Assembly: GCA_030403585.1 (NCBI GenBank)
Contig: JAUEPE010000040.1
Coordinates: 1 to 57,056, forward strand
Reading direction: 5' to 3'
Source of the DNA: Frankia sp. RB7
GTDB lineage: Bacteria; Pseudomonadota; Alphaproteobacteria; Rhizobiales; Xanthobacteraceae
Length of the DNA: 57,056 nt
A model generated the notes under the pieces. That model was not told the DNA's origin. It searched no databases and was given only the letters and a program-made list of their open reading frames with translations. Made by a program: the position numbers and the translations under genes. Below are positions 17,112 to 25,013 of the stretch, in pieces (positions within the stretch are counted from its first letter, which is position 1; each line of letters opens with the position of its first letter).

Positions 17112-18341
17112 ATGCCAGGCAGAATTGGATTTCGGCGCGCCTTGATGGCCGCACTGGTGTTGGGAACAGCGTCCGCCGCCTCGGCTGCAGATGACGGCGT
17201 CTGGTCGGTCAGCAAATCATCGGGTGAGGTCTGGCTCGCGACCAGCGACGCGCAGCAAGTGTCGTTGAAGCAGGAAGAGACGCTGAAGCCGGGCGATACC
17301 ATCCGCACCGGGCGGAACGGGCGCGTGCTGCTCGTTCGCGGCGAAGAGACGATTTTGATCTCTCCCAATTCGGTGGTCGGTGTATCGGCCGAGAAGAAGG
17401 AGGGACTTTCGACCACCATCATCCAGCAGGCGGGTTCGATCCTGCTCGAGGTCGAAAAGCGCAACGTCAAGCATTTCGAGGTCGAGACGCCGTATCTCGC
17501 CGCCGTGGTCAAGGGCACGCATTTCAGCGTCACGGTCAGCGCAGGCAGCACCAAGGTCGGCGTGCTCCGCGGCCAGGTCGAAGTCTCCGATTTCAAGACC
17601 GGCCAGATCGCCCAGGTCATGCCGGGACAGGTGGCCACCGCCCTCGAGCACGGCAAGCCCGGTCTCAGCCTGAGCGGTGCCGGCACGTTCAATCCGATCG
17701 AGCAAGGCAAGCCGCGCGCGTCGACGATCGAGCGTGTGCTCGTGCCGAAGTCGGGCCTGTCGGTGCCGCGCCACGCGGCGAATGGCTATGCGATCCATGC
17801 GCTCAGCGCCATCGACAAGGGGACCAAGATAGCCGGTGCGCCGACACAAGCGCATCAAGCAGGCGAAACTCGCGCGCCCAAGGCCGGGGTCGTGCGCATC
17901 TCGAGTTCGCTCGGCGAGGTCAAGCTGAACTTCCACAAGGTCACGAACGGTCTCGCTCACGGTGCAGTCGCGCCGGGGCACGTGCGTAACGCCGCGAGTG
18001 CCAGCTCCGGCATTGCTACGGTGTGGAGCGAAGGCACGACCAGCGCCACGACGACCGCGAACAGCACAACCGTCACTGCGGCCGCCACGAGCAGCAGTGC
18101 TCCTGTGGCGGCTACCACCACCACGACATCAACTTCGGGCACGACGACCACTGCCGCGACCACTTCGGGATCGAGTGGCGACCTGTCCGGCGGAAGCTCT
18201 GGTAGCGGAGGCAGCGGGACCGGCGCGACCGGCAACGGAAGCGGTGGCAACGGCAATAGCGGAAACGGTAACGACGGCAACAACGGAAACGGCAACAACG
18301 GCCACCACTATGGTTGGTGGTGGGGCCGAGGTCATCACTAG
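17112..18341 (+). CDS. Secreted FecR-domain protein with low-complexity tail
   Basis: A 409-residue exported protein. A signal peptide covers about residues 1-25 (ending SAASA-A). A FecR domain spans roughly residues 45-150 (GDTIRTGRNGRVLLV and VETPYLAAVVKGTHF are typical). After about residue 285 the chain becomes a Thr/Ser/Ala-rich tract, then a Gly/Asn/Ser-rich tract and finally a His/Trp/Gly end (HHYGWWWGRGHH). It lacks the transmembrane helix and sigma-factor partner of classical FecR anti-sigma proteins. It is flanked by a divergent TpsB gene and a co-directional CHASE2 signalling gene 63 nt downstream, suggesting a common surface or envelope-sensing role. Confidence 0.8.
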   Translation: MPGRIGFRRALMAALVLGTASAASAADDGVWSVSKSSGEVWLATSDAQQVSLKQEETLKPGDTIRTGRNGRVLLVRGEETILISPNSVVGVSAEKKEGLSTTIIQQAGSILLEVEKRNVKHFEVETPYLAAVVKGTHFSVTVSAGSTKVGVLRGQVEVSDFKTGQIAQVMPGQVATALEHGKPGLSLSGAGTFNPIEQGKPRASTIERVLVPKSGLSVPRHAANGYAIHALSAIDKGTKIAGAPTQAHQAGETRAPKAGVVRISSSLGEVKLNFHKVTNGLAHGAVAPGHVRNAASASSGIATVWSEGTTSATTTANSTTVTAAATSSSAPVAATTTTTSTSGTTTTAATTSGSSGDLSGGSSGSGGSGTGATGNGSGGNGNSGNGNDGNNGNGNNGHHYGWWWGRGHH

Positions 18342-18404
18342 AAGCGTGGCGCTGACTGAGAGGGGAGCACCAGGCGGCATCCGCCGCCAGTGCAGGGGAG
18401 CAAG

Positions 18405-21149
18405 GTGAAACGCTATCGGCCACATATCCTTGTCGTGATCGCGCTTGCGGTCGTGCTGTCCACGGGATGGCACGGCTCGCTTCGCAACGCGCTCACCGAT
18501 CTGCGCTTCGCCTGGGAGACGCGGGCGGCGAGCGGCAACGTGGTCGTGGTCGCCATCGATGCGCCCTCGATCGACCGGATCGGCGTGTGGCCCTGGTCGC
18601 GCAGCCTGCACGCTGACCTCCTGCACAGGCTCGAGGCCGCTGGTGCGCAGGATGTGGCTTTCGACATCGATTTCAGCACGCCGTCGGATCCGGCCTCCGA
18701 CGAAGCCTTCCTCACCGCGCTTCGGGAAGTCGGCGGCTCGACGATTTTGCCGTCCTTCAAGCAGCCGACACCAAACGGTGGTGGGCCTCATATCAATCGC
18801 CCCTTGAAGCCGTTCAGCAACCAGTCGTGGCCGGCCGTCGTCAATGTCGCGGTCGAGTCCGATGGCCTGGTTCGTCGTTATCCGGTCGCCGAGAAGCTCG
18901 GCGACGCGCAGATACCGTCGATGGCTGTCGTGCTGGCCGGGCAGGACGCCAATCGGCGGCCGCCGTTCCTGATCGACTTCAGCATTCGCGCGACGTCTAT
19001 CCCGAGTGTTTCCTATGTCGACGTGCTGCGAGGCGATGCCGCGACCCTCGACAGGCTGAGGGACAAGAAGGTCATCGTCGGTGCCACGGCCCTCGAACTG
19101 GGCGACCGGTTCAGCGTTCCAAATGGCCGCATCGTTGCGGGGCCTGTGCTCCAGGCGTTGGCGGCAGAATCGGTCCTTCAGAACCGCATGCTGCGCTGGA
19201 CGTCTAATGCCGGCATGATCATGGGCTTGTGCCTGATCTGCCTGTTGATGATGTATTCATGGCGCCGTGTCGCACCGGGTGTCCGCGTCGCGATCCTGGT
19301 CGCAGCCGGAGCCAGCATCGAACTGACTGCGGTCCTTGTGCAGGCAAGGTGGCCGCTCGTCATTGACACGTCACTGTTCCACATCGCGATCGTTGCCTAC
19401 CTGGCGGCGATCGCGCTGGACGAGATCGATTTCCGCAGCCTGCTGGGTCGTATCGCCGAAAGCCGCTTTCATCGCATCGCGATGTCGCTTGGCGATGGCC
19501 TGGTCTGCACCGACGAAGATCACCGGATCACGGTCTGGAATCCCGGCGCGAGCGCAATCTTCGGCTACATGCCGACCGAGATCATCGGTCGTCCGTTCGA
19601 AACGCTCTGCGCGATGCCGACTAAGGGCGGAACAAGGACCTTTGCCATGCGCGACGCTGCGCGCCAGGCGCTGCTGGTCCCCGGTGGTGCCGTCGTCGTC
19701 GAGTTCGAGGGCCGGCGCAAGAATGGCGAGACCATCGCGATCGAGGCGAGCTTCTCGGGCTGGCAGGGAACGGAGGGCTTCCAATATGGCGCCATCCTGC
19801 GCGACATCTCCGTGCGCAAGCGCGAGGCCGAACGCGTCAGATATCTCGCCGAATTTGATTCGCTGACGGGTCTGGTTAACCGCAACACGCTCCATGCGAA
19901 GCTTGCCAGCCTGCTCGCCGTGGCGCAGCGGCGATCCTCCGAAGTCGCACTGCTCGTGCTGGGGCTCGACGGCTTTCAGCAGATCAACGACATGCTTGGG
20001 CACGCGATCGGCGATCTCGTGCTGCGGGCGGTCGCTGAACGCCTGCGGACCGAGGTCGATGGCAGGGCGGTGGTCGCCCGGCTCAGCGGCGACGAGTTTG
20101 CGATTGCGCTGGATTGCGCGGACAGCGACGAGCCGATTGCCGCGTTCGCCGAGCGGATTGCGCGCGCATTCGGGGCACCGCTTGTGACGGGTACGCGCCA
20201 GCACCGCGTCAGGATCAGCATCGGCGTCGCCGTCCATCCGGAAGGCGGACAGATCGGGGATGATCTCCTGAGCAACGGCCATCTCGCATTGAGCCGCGCC
20301 AAGGCGACCCGGCGCGGCAGCCATGTGATCTTCGAGAGCGCGATCAGGCAGGAGCTGGAGAACCGGCTGACGCTGGAGAGTGAACTGGCGCTTGCCGCCG
20401 ACCGCGGCGAGTTCGAGCTATTCTACCAACCTCAGGTTCGCCTGATCGACGGCGGCCTGGTTGGGGCCGAAGCGTTGATCCGCTGGCGGCACCCGGTGCG
20501 TGGCTATGTCTCGCCTGGAGAGTTCATGCCGGTGGTCAACACGTCGGCCCTGTCCGAGCGGATCGCGAGCTGGGTGATGGAGACCGCCGGCCGGCAGGCG
20601 CGCGCGTGGGAACTGTCGGGCAAGGCTGTTCGCGTCGCCATCAACCTCTCGCCGTCGCAGCTCGACTCCGGCGATCTCGCCCATTCGGTCGCGGAGTTGC
20701 TGAAAACGACGGGGCTGACCCCCTCGCTGCTCGAGATCGAAGTCACCGAGGACATCCTGCTGCACGACGAGGGCCGGGTGCTCGACATATTCAAGCGGAT
20801 TCAGCAGCTCGGAGTCCGCATTCTGTTCGACGATTTCGGAACGGGCTATGCAAGCCTGAGCTACCTGAAGAAGTTTCCACTCGACGGGCTCAAGATCGAT
20901 CGCTCGTTCGTGCTCGATCTGCTCGCGGATTCCGACGACGCGGCGATCGTCAGCTCGACTATCGGCCTCAGCAAGCAGCTCGGTCTTACCGTCGTTGCCG
21001 AAGGTATCGAGAATCGCGCCACGGCGGATTTCCTGGTCAGCATGGGCTGCGAGGAAGGGCAGGGCTACTTCTTCGGCCGTCCGATGCCTGCCGACGCGTT
21101 TGAGAAGCAATTTTTGGTGGCTGAGCTGGAAACTGTCAGCGCTGCCTAA
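18405..21149 (+). CDS. CHASE2-PAS-GGDEF-EAL membrane signalling protein
   Basis: A 914-residue inner-membrane protein. Order: one transmembrane helix (about 8-24), periplasmic CHASE2 sensor (about 25-255), three transmembrane helices (about 265-340), PAS (about 350-460), GGDEF (about 475-635) and EAL (about 650-900). The GGDEF site is degenerate: it reads SGDEF, and the first metal-binding Asp of the usual DxD is Gly (LGLDGF), so cyclase activity is unlikely. The EAL domain keeps GAEALIRW, EVTEDI, DDFGTGYAS and VVAEGIEN, all expected for c-di-GMP phosphodiesterase. The start is a GTG at 18405 after AGGGGAG; another GTG lies at 18390. It follows the FecR gene closely. Confidence 0.87.
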   Translation: MKRYRPHILVVIALAVVLSTGWHGSLRNALTDLRFAWETRAASGNVVVVAIDAPSIDRIGVWPWSRSLHADLLHRLEAAGAQDVAFDIDFSTPSDPASDEAFLTALREVGGSTILPSFKQPTPNGGGPHINRPLKPFSNQSWPAVVNVAVESDGLVRRYPVAEKLGDAQIPSMAVVLAGQDANRRPPFLIDFSIRATSIPSVSYVDVLRGDAATLDRLRDKKVIVGATALELGDRFSVPNGRIVAGPVLQALAAESVLQNRMLRWTSNAGMIMGLCLICLLMMYSWRRVAPGVRVAILVAAGASIELTAVLVQARWPLVIDTSLFHIAIVAYLAAIALDEIDFRSLLGRIAESRFHRIAMSLGDGLVCTDEDHRITVWNPGASAIFGYMPTEIIGRPFETLCAMPTKGGTRTFAMRDAARQALLVPGGAVVVEFEGRRKNGETIAIEASFSGWQGTEGFQYGAILRDISVRKREAERVRYLAEFDSLTGLVNRNTLHAKLASLLAVAQRRSSEVALLVLGLDGFQQINDMLGHAIGDLVLRAVAERLRTEVDGRAVVARLSGDEFAIALDCADSDEPIAAFAERIARAFGAPLVTGTRQHRVRISIGVAVHPEGGQIGDDLLSNGHLALSRAKATRRGSHVIFESAIRQELENRLTLESELALAADRGEFELFYQPQVRLIDGGLVGAEALIRWRHPVRGYVSPGEFMPVVNTSALSERIASWVMETAGRQARAWELSGKAVRVAINLSPSQLDSGDLAHSVAELLKTTGLTPSLLEIEVTEDILLHDEGRVLDIFKRIQQLGVRILFDDFGTGYASLSYLKKFPLDGLKIDRSFVLDLLADSDDAAIVSSTIGLSKQLGLTVVAEGIENRATADFLVSMGCEEGQGYFFGRPMPADAFEKQFLVAELETVSAA

Positions 21150-21166
21150 GCGCGCCTGTTTTGGTC

Positions 21167-21427
21167 CTAGCGCCGGCGCGCAACCGCCACGCCAAACAGG
21201 AAGGCGACGAACAGGCTGGCAAGCGGCGCTTCACGCGTTATCGCGGCGACTGTCGCCAGCGGTTTACCCGGCTTTCGGGCTTCGTCGATGACAGAGGTCA
21301 AGCGATCAATGCCAGCGCGCAGACCTCCGGCGACTTCGCCGATTGTCTGAGAGACGTCAGCTGCGGCGTCAATGGCGCGCTCGGCCATGCCGGGCTGCGG
21401 AGTGGTCTGCGGAATTTCCGTGCTCAA
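21167..21427 (-). CDS. Small membrane-anchored hypothetical protein
   Basis: An 86-residue protein with a helical, Ala-rich N-terminal part and a C-terminal hydrophobic segment followed by RRR (FVAFLFGVAVARRR). This layout recalls YqjD/ElaB-type (DUF883-like) ribosome- or membrane-associated proteins, but the resemblance is weak. The frame starts at a TTG at 21427 with GGAG 9 nt upstream; no ATG with a ribosome-binding site exists nearby. It converges on the end of the CHASE2 gene. Confidence 0.55.
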   Translation of the reverse strand: MSTEIPQTTPQPGMAERAIDAAADVSQTIGEVAGGLRAGIDRLTSVIDEARKPGKPLATVAAITREAPLASLFVAFLFGVAVARRR

Positions 21428-21466
21428 GTTCGTGAACTCCGCTCAGAGGAGATGAATGAGGCCGGC

Positions 21467-21562
21467 ACCTTTGGCTATCCGCGCGAGCGCTAGTGTTGAA
21501 CAGCGGGTCCGGAGACCTTTGGCTATCCGCGACGGGCGCCGTGTTGAAACGGCGGGTGCCGG
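21467..21562. repeat. Two imperfect 48-bp direct repeats, with a third partial copy
   Basis: Two units of 48 bp begin with an identical 17-mer ACCTTTGGCTATCCGCG (21467-21483 and 21515-21531) and continue with related G/C-rich text containing GTGTTGAA and GCGGGT. A third, more diverged piece (GTGAAACGACGGGTG) lies near 21610-21625. They occupy the upstream region of the arginase gene. Confidence 0.7.
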
Positions 21563-21672
21563 CCTCGGATAAACAATTCGGCGTTCTGGAATTTGTTCCG
21601 ACCATCTCCGTGAAACGACGGGTGCGAATCTCTGTTAGGCTGGCGTAGCCTCGCTGCTCTCGGGAGATTGCC

Positions 21673-22650
21673 GTGACCGATCGAACCATCTTGGATCGAG
21701 CCCGGCGCATCGCGTTGCTGGGGGCGCCCATTGATATGGGCGCTTCACAGCGCGGCACCTTGATGGGCCCCGCGGCGCTGCGGACCGCCGGCCTTGCCAC
21801 ATTGCTCGAGAGCCTCGATTTCGAGGTGGTCGACTACGGTGATCTCTCCGTGGCCGAGTTTAGCGACCTCGCCGACAGACCGCCGGCAAAAGCCAACCAT
21901 TACCGTGAAATCCAACGCTGGACGCGCGTGCTCAGTCGCCGAGGCTATGAGATCGCGCAAACCGGCGCCATGCCGATCTTCCTCGGGGGCGATCACACGC
22001 TGTCGATGGGTTCGGTCAATGCGATGGCGCGGCATTGGCAGGAGCGCGGACGCGACCTCTTCGTGCTCTGGCTCGATGCTCATGCCGACTACAATACGCC
22101 GGAGACGACGATCACAGCCAATATGCACGGCATGTCGGCGGCGTTCCTGTGTGGCGAGGCCGGCCTCGACGGCCTCTTGGGCGACGAACCGCGCGCCTCG
22201 ATTGATCCGGACAGGCTCGACCTGTTCGGTGCGCGTTCAATCGACAAGCTCGAAAAGGAGCTGATGCGCGCACGCCGAATCAGGATTGTCGACATGCGCC
22301 AGATCGACGAGTTCGGCGTCGCTGTGTTGATCCGGCGTGTCATCGAGCGCGTCAAGGCGAGCAATGGCGTGCTGCATGTCAGCTTCGATGTCGACTTTCT
22401 TGACCCCAGCGTCGCGCCGGGCGTCGGTACCACGGTGCCGGGAGGCGCGACCTATCGTGAGGCGCATCTGATCATGGAGTTGCTGCACGATTCCGGTGTG
22501 GTGGGATCGGTCGACATCGTCGAGCTGAATCCGTTCCTGGACGAGCGCGGCCGCACTGCACGCACCGCGGTCGAACTGATCGGCAGCCTGTTCGGCCAGC
22601 AGATCACAGATCGGCCGACACCCAGCAATGCAATCGCGCCGGGTGAGTGA
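21673..22650 (+). CDS. rocF: Arginase
   Basis: A 325-residue ureohydrolase that converts arginine to ornithine and urea in the cytoplasm using a binuclear manganese centre. Metal-binding motifs are GGDHTLS, DAHADYNT and SFDVDFLDP, with the substrate-binding HGMS between the second and third. The family N-terminus (GAPIDMGASQRGTLMGP) is typical. It begins with GTG at 21673, with GGGAG 6 nt upstream. It stands alone behind repeated sequences that may hold its regulatory region. Agmatinase is the alternative, but the motif spacing and N-terminus favour arginase. Confidence 0.9.
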   Translation: MTDRTILDRARRIALLGAPIDMGASQRGTLMGPAALRTAGLATLLESLDFEVVDYGDLSVAEFSDLADRPPAKANHYREIQRWTRVLSRRGYEIAQTGAMPIFLGGDHTLSMGSVNAMARHWQERGRDLFVLWLDAHADYNTPETTITANMHGMSAAFLCGEAGLDGLLGDEPRASIDPDRLDLFGARSIDKLEKELMRARRIRIVDMRQIDEFGVAVLIRRVIERVKASNGVLHVSFDVDFLDPSVAPGVGTTVPGGATYREAHLIMELLHDSGVVGSVDIVELNPFLDERGRTARTAVELIGSLFGQQITDRPTPSNAIAPGE

Positions 22651-22811
22651 CACGCGAGCCGTTTTTGCATTGCGAAGAATGGAACTGCTGTTGCCGCCGG
22701 CGGATTTAGATCAGTCCTGATCGAAATCGCCTGCTTTTGAAATTCACGCGAATTGCAAATGCGCTTCGCGGAAGGTTTTATGCGGGCCGAGTTTCATCCG
22801 AGGGGTCCGCC

Positions 22812-24083
22812 ATGAGCAGCACGATCGACACCGAAGACAAATCCACCCGAACCACGCGCCGTCGCTTCCTGCAAGGCAGCACTGTGGTGGCTGGTGGCGC
22901 CGTTCTCGGCGCTGGTGCATCGGCCGCCGCTGATACGGAAAACCTACCGCCCAACGTCCCCGATTGGATGAAAGCGCCGGGCGATCCGATGGGCAGCCAG
23001 CCCTATGGGGCGCCGTCGCCGTTCGAGAAGAGCGTCGTCAAGAACATCTCGAAGAACCTCAAACAGTATGTCTCCGCGTCCGGCCGGACGCCATTGCAGG
23101 AGCTCGACGGCATCATCACGCCGAATGGTCTGTTCTACGAGCGGCATCACGGCGGCGTTCCGACCATCGATCCTGCGCAGCACCGGCTGATGCTCCACGG
23201 TCTCGTCGAGCGGCCCCTGATCTTCACCATGGACGATCTGCGGCGCTTCCCGTCGGAGTCGCGCATCCACTTTCTCGAATGCTCCGGCAATCCCGGTTAC
23301 ACCAAGCCTTATGGCAAGACTGCGTCGGATCTCGTCGGCCTGCTAAGCTGCGCCGAATGGACGGGCGTCAGCCTGAAGCTGGTGCTTCAGGAGGCCGGGC
23401 TGAAGCCGGAAGCCAAATGGATCATCGCTGAAGGCGCCGACGCTGCCGCGCTGACCCGAAGCATCCCTATCGAGAAATGCCTCGAGGATGCCATGCTCGT
23501 TTACAGCCAGAACGGCGAGCGGCTTCGTCCGCAGCAGGGCTATCCGTTGCGGCTGCTCCTGCCGGGGTTCGAAGGCAATATGAACGTGAAGTGGCTGCGG
23601 CGCCTGCACGTGGCTGCGGAGCCCGCTTATTCGCGCGAGGAGACCTCGAAATACACCGACCTGCTGCCGGACGGTACGGCACGCGAGTTCTCTTTCTACA
23701 TGGAAGCGAAGTCGATCATCACGCGTCCATCGGGTGGCCAGCGCCTCAGCGCGCCTGGCTTCGACGAAATCACCGGCATCGCCTGGAGTGGCCACGGCAA
23801 GATCAAGCGGGTCGAGGTGTCCGTCGATGATGGTCAGAGCTGGCAAGATGCGCAATTGCAGGAGCCGGTGCTGACGCGTGCCCTCACGCGCTTCCGCCTG
23901 CCCTGGCAATGGCACGGCAAGCCCGCGGTGATCCAGAGCCGCGCGATCGACGAAACCGGCTATGTGCAGCCGACGCTTGCCGAGCTGCTCGCGGTCCGCG
24001 GCGAGAATTATTTCTACCACAACAATGCGATCTGGCCCTGGCGCATCGCGGCCGACGGGAAGGTGACCAATGCGCTGGCGTGA
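22812..24083 (+). CDS. soxC: SoxC-like sulfite dehydrogenase, molybdenum subunit
   Basis: A 423-residue periplasmic molybdoenzyme subunit. It has a Tat signal (RRRFLQGSTVVAGG), a sulfite-oxidase-type molybdopterin domain with the molybdenum-ligating Cys in HFLECSGNPG, and a C-terminal Mo-cofactor dimerisation domain. It would oxidise sulfite or a sulfane intermediate and pass electrons to the cytochrome encoded next. The ATG at 22812 is preceded by GAGGGG and starts just before the Tat motif; an upstream in-frame start adds 25 non-signal residues. Its 3' end overlaps the cytochrome gene by 14 bases. The rest of a sox cluster is absent from the window. Confidence 0.87.
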   Translation: MSSTIDTEDKSTRTTRRRFLQGSTVVAGGAVLGAGASAAADTENLPPNVPDWMKAPGDPMGSQPYGAPSPFEKSVVKNISKNLKQYVSASGRTPLQELDGIITPNGLFYERHHGGVPTIDPAQHRLMLHGLVERPLIFTMDDLRRFPSESRIHFLECSGNPGYTKPYGKTASDLVGLLSCAEWTGVSLKLVLQEAGLKPEAKWIIAEGADAAALTRSIPIEKCLEDAMLVYSQNGERLRPQQGYPLRLLLPGFEGNMNVKWLRRLHVAAEPAYSREETSKYTDLLPDGTAREFSFYMEAKSIITRPSGGQRLSAPGFDEITGIAWSGHGKIKRVEVSVDDGQSWQDAQLQEPVLTRALTRFRLPWQWHGKPAVIQSRAIDETGYVQPTLAELLAVRGENYFYHNNAIWPWRIAADGKVTNALA

Positions 24084-24612
24084 GATCTGGGGCGTCGTCC
24101 TCGCAATATTGTTTTGCGGTTTTGCGAGCACCGCGCGGGCGCAAAGTCCCTATGGCATCGGGCGGCCGGCGACGGCGGCCGAGATCGGGGGCTGGAATAT
24201 CGATGTCGGGCGCGATGGCAGCAATCTGCCGAAGGGAAGCGGTTCGGTCGGTCATGGACGCGAGGTTTTCGTTCAGCAATGTGCGTCGTGTCATGGCGAC
24301 AACGGGGAGGGCGGTGTAGGCGATCGCCTTGTCGGTGGGCAGGGCACGATCGGGACAGCCAAACCGATCCGCACAGTTGGAAGCTACTGGCCTTATGCAC
24401 CAACGTTGTTCGACTACATCCGTCGCGCCATGCCGCAGAATGCGCCGCAGTCGTTGAGTGATGAAGACGTCTACGCGGTGTCCGCCTATGTGTTGAACCT
24501 GAATGGGCTGGTGGGAGCGGATGCGACGCTTGATGCCAAATCGCTTGCGGCGATCAAAATGCCGAACCGCGACAAGTTCGTCGGTGACGCGCGCCCCGAT
24601 GTGAAAAAGTGA
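24070..24612 (+). CDS. soxD: SoxD-like monohaem cytochrome c
   Basis: A 180-residue periplasmic c-type cytochrome with signal peptide (about residues 1-24). The haem site is CASCHG and the distal ligand is probably the Met in RRAMPQNAPQ. It is expected to accept electrons from the overlapping SoxC-like subunit and pass them to the respiratory chain. It is about half the length of the two-haem SoxD of Paracoccus, so this pair is closer to short SoxCD or SorAB-type enzymes. No terminator was seen after it. Confidence 0.85.
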   Translation: MRWREIWGVVLAILFCGFASTARAQSPYGIGRPATAAEIGGWNIDVGRDGSNLPKGSGSVGHGREVFVQQCASCHGDNGEGGVGDRLVGGQGTIGTAKPIRTVGSYWPYAPTLFDYIRRAMPQNAPQSLSDEDVYAVSAYVLNLNGLVGADATLDAKSLAAIKMPNRDKFVGDARPDVKK

Positions 24613-24641
24613 ACGAATGGAAATGGTCAGGTTCCGAGCAC

Positions 24642-24657
24642 TGGCTCGGAACTTGCT
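24642..24657 (+). promoter_or_regulatory. Probable sigma-54 (RpoN) promoter
   Basis: TGGCTCG, four bases, TTGCT matches the sigma-54 consensus with one mismatch and has the required GG-N10-GC spacing (GG at 24643-24644, GC at 24655-24656). It lies 54 nt before the ATG at 24712. The same bases also form half of a 9-bp hairpin (24631-24652). Confidence 0.6.
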
Positions 24658-24711
24658 TAAGTCAGCTGCGGAACTCGTAGGCTGCATTTGAATTAACCTG
24701 CGAGAGGAAAA

Positions 24712-25011
24712 ATGATGAGTCTTTCGATGACAACTGACCGCTTCGCAAACTCCATGTCCTCAGCGCTTCGCCATCCCGGCGTGATCGCGTTGATTGTGGC
24801 CGGTGTGACAATTGCTGCGATGTTGATCGTTGATCATGGCCCCTGGAACCGCGCAAAGACCCAGCCGGCTCATGTCGCGATGTATGCGACCACGGGCGAA
24901 GCCGCCCACGCGGCAGGCGCCAAGGTGCTTCCGACCGAACAAAAATCGCCGGTGGAGCCTGAGCGGCCGGGGCCCAAGACGTCCCCGACCGTCAATCCCG
25001 TGACGCCGTGA
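24712..25011 (+). CDS. Small single-pass membrane protein
   Basis: A 99-residue protein: short N-terminal segment, a hydrophobic helix (about residues 24-40), then a Pro/Lys/Thr-rich, probably periplasmic tail. GAGAGGAA precedes the ATG. A well-matched RpoN-type promoter lies 54 nt upstream, so it is likely controlled separately from the SoxC/SoxD genes before it. No family was recognised. Confidence 0.6.
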   Translation: MMSLSMTTDRFANSMSSALRHPGVIALIVAGVTIAAMLIVDHGPWNRAKTQPAHVAMYATTGEAAHAAGAKVLPTEQKSPVEPERPGPKTSPTVNPVTP

Positions 25012-25013
25012 TT

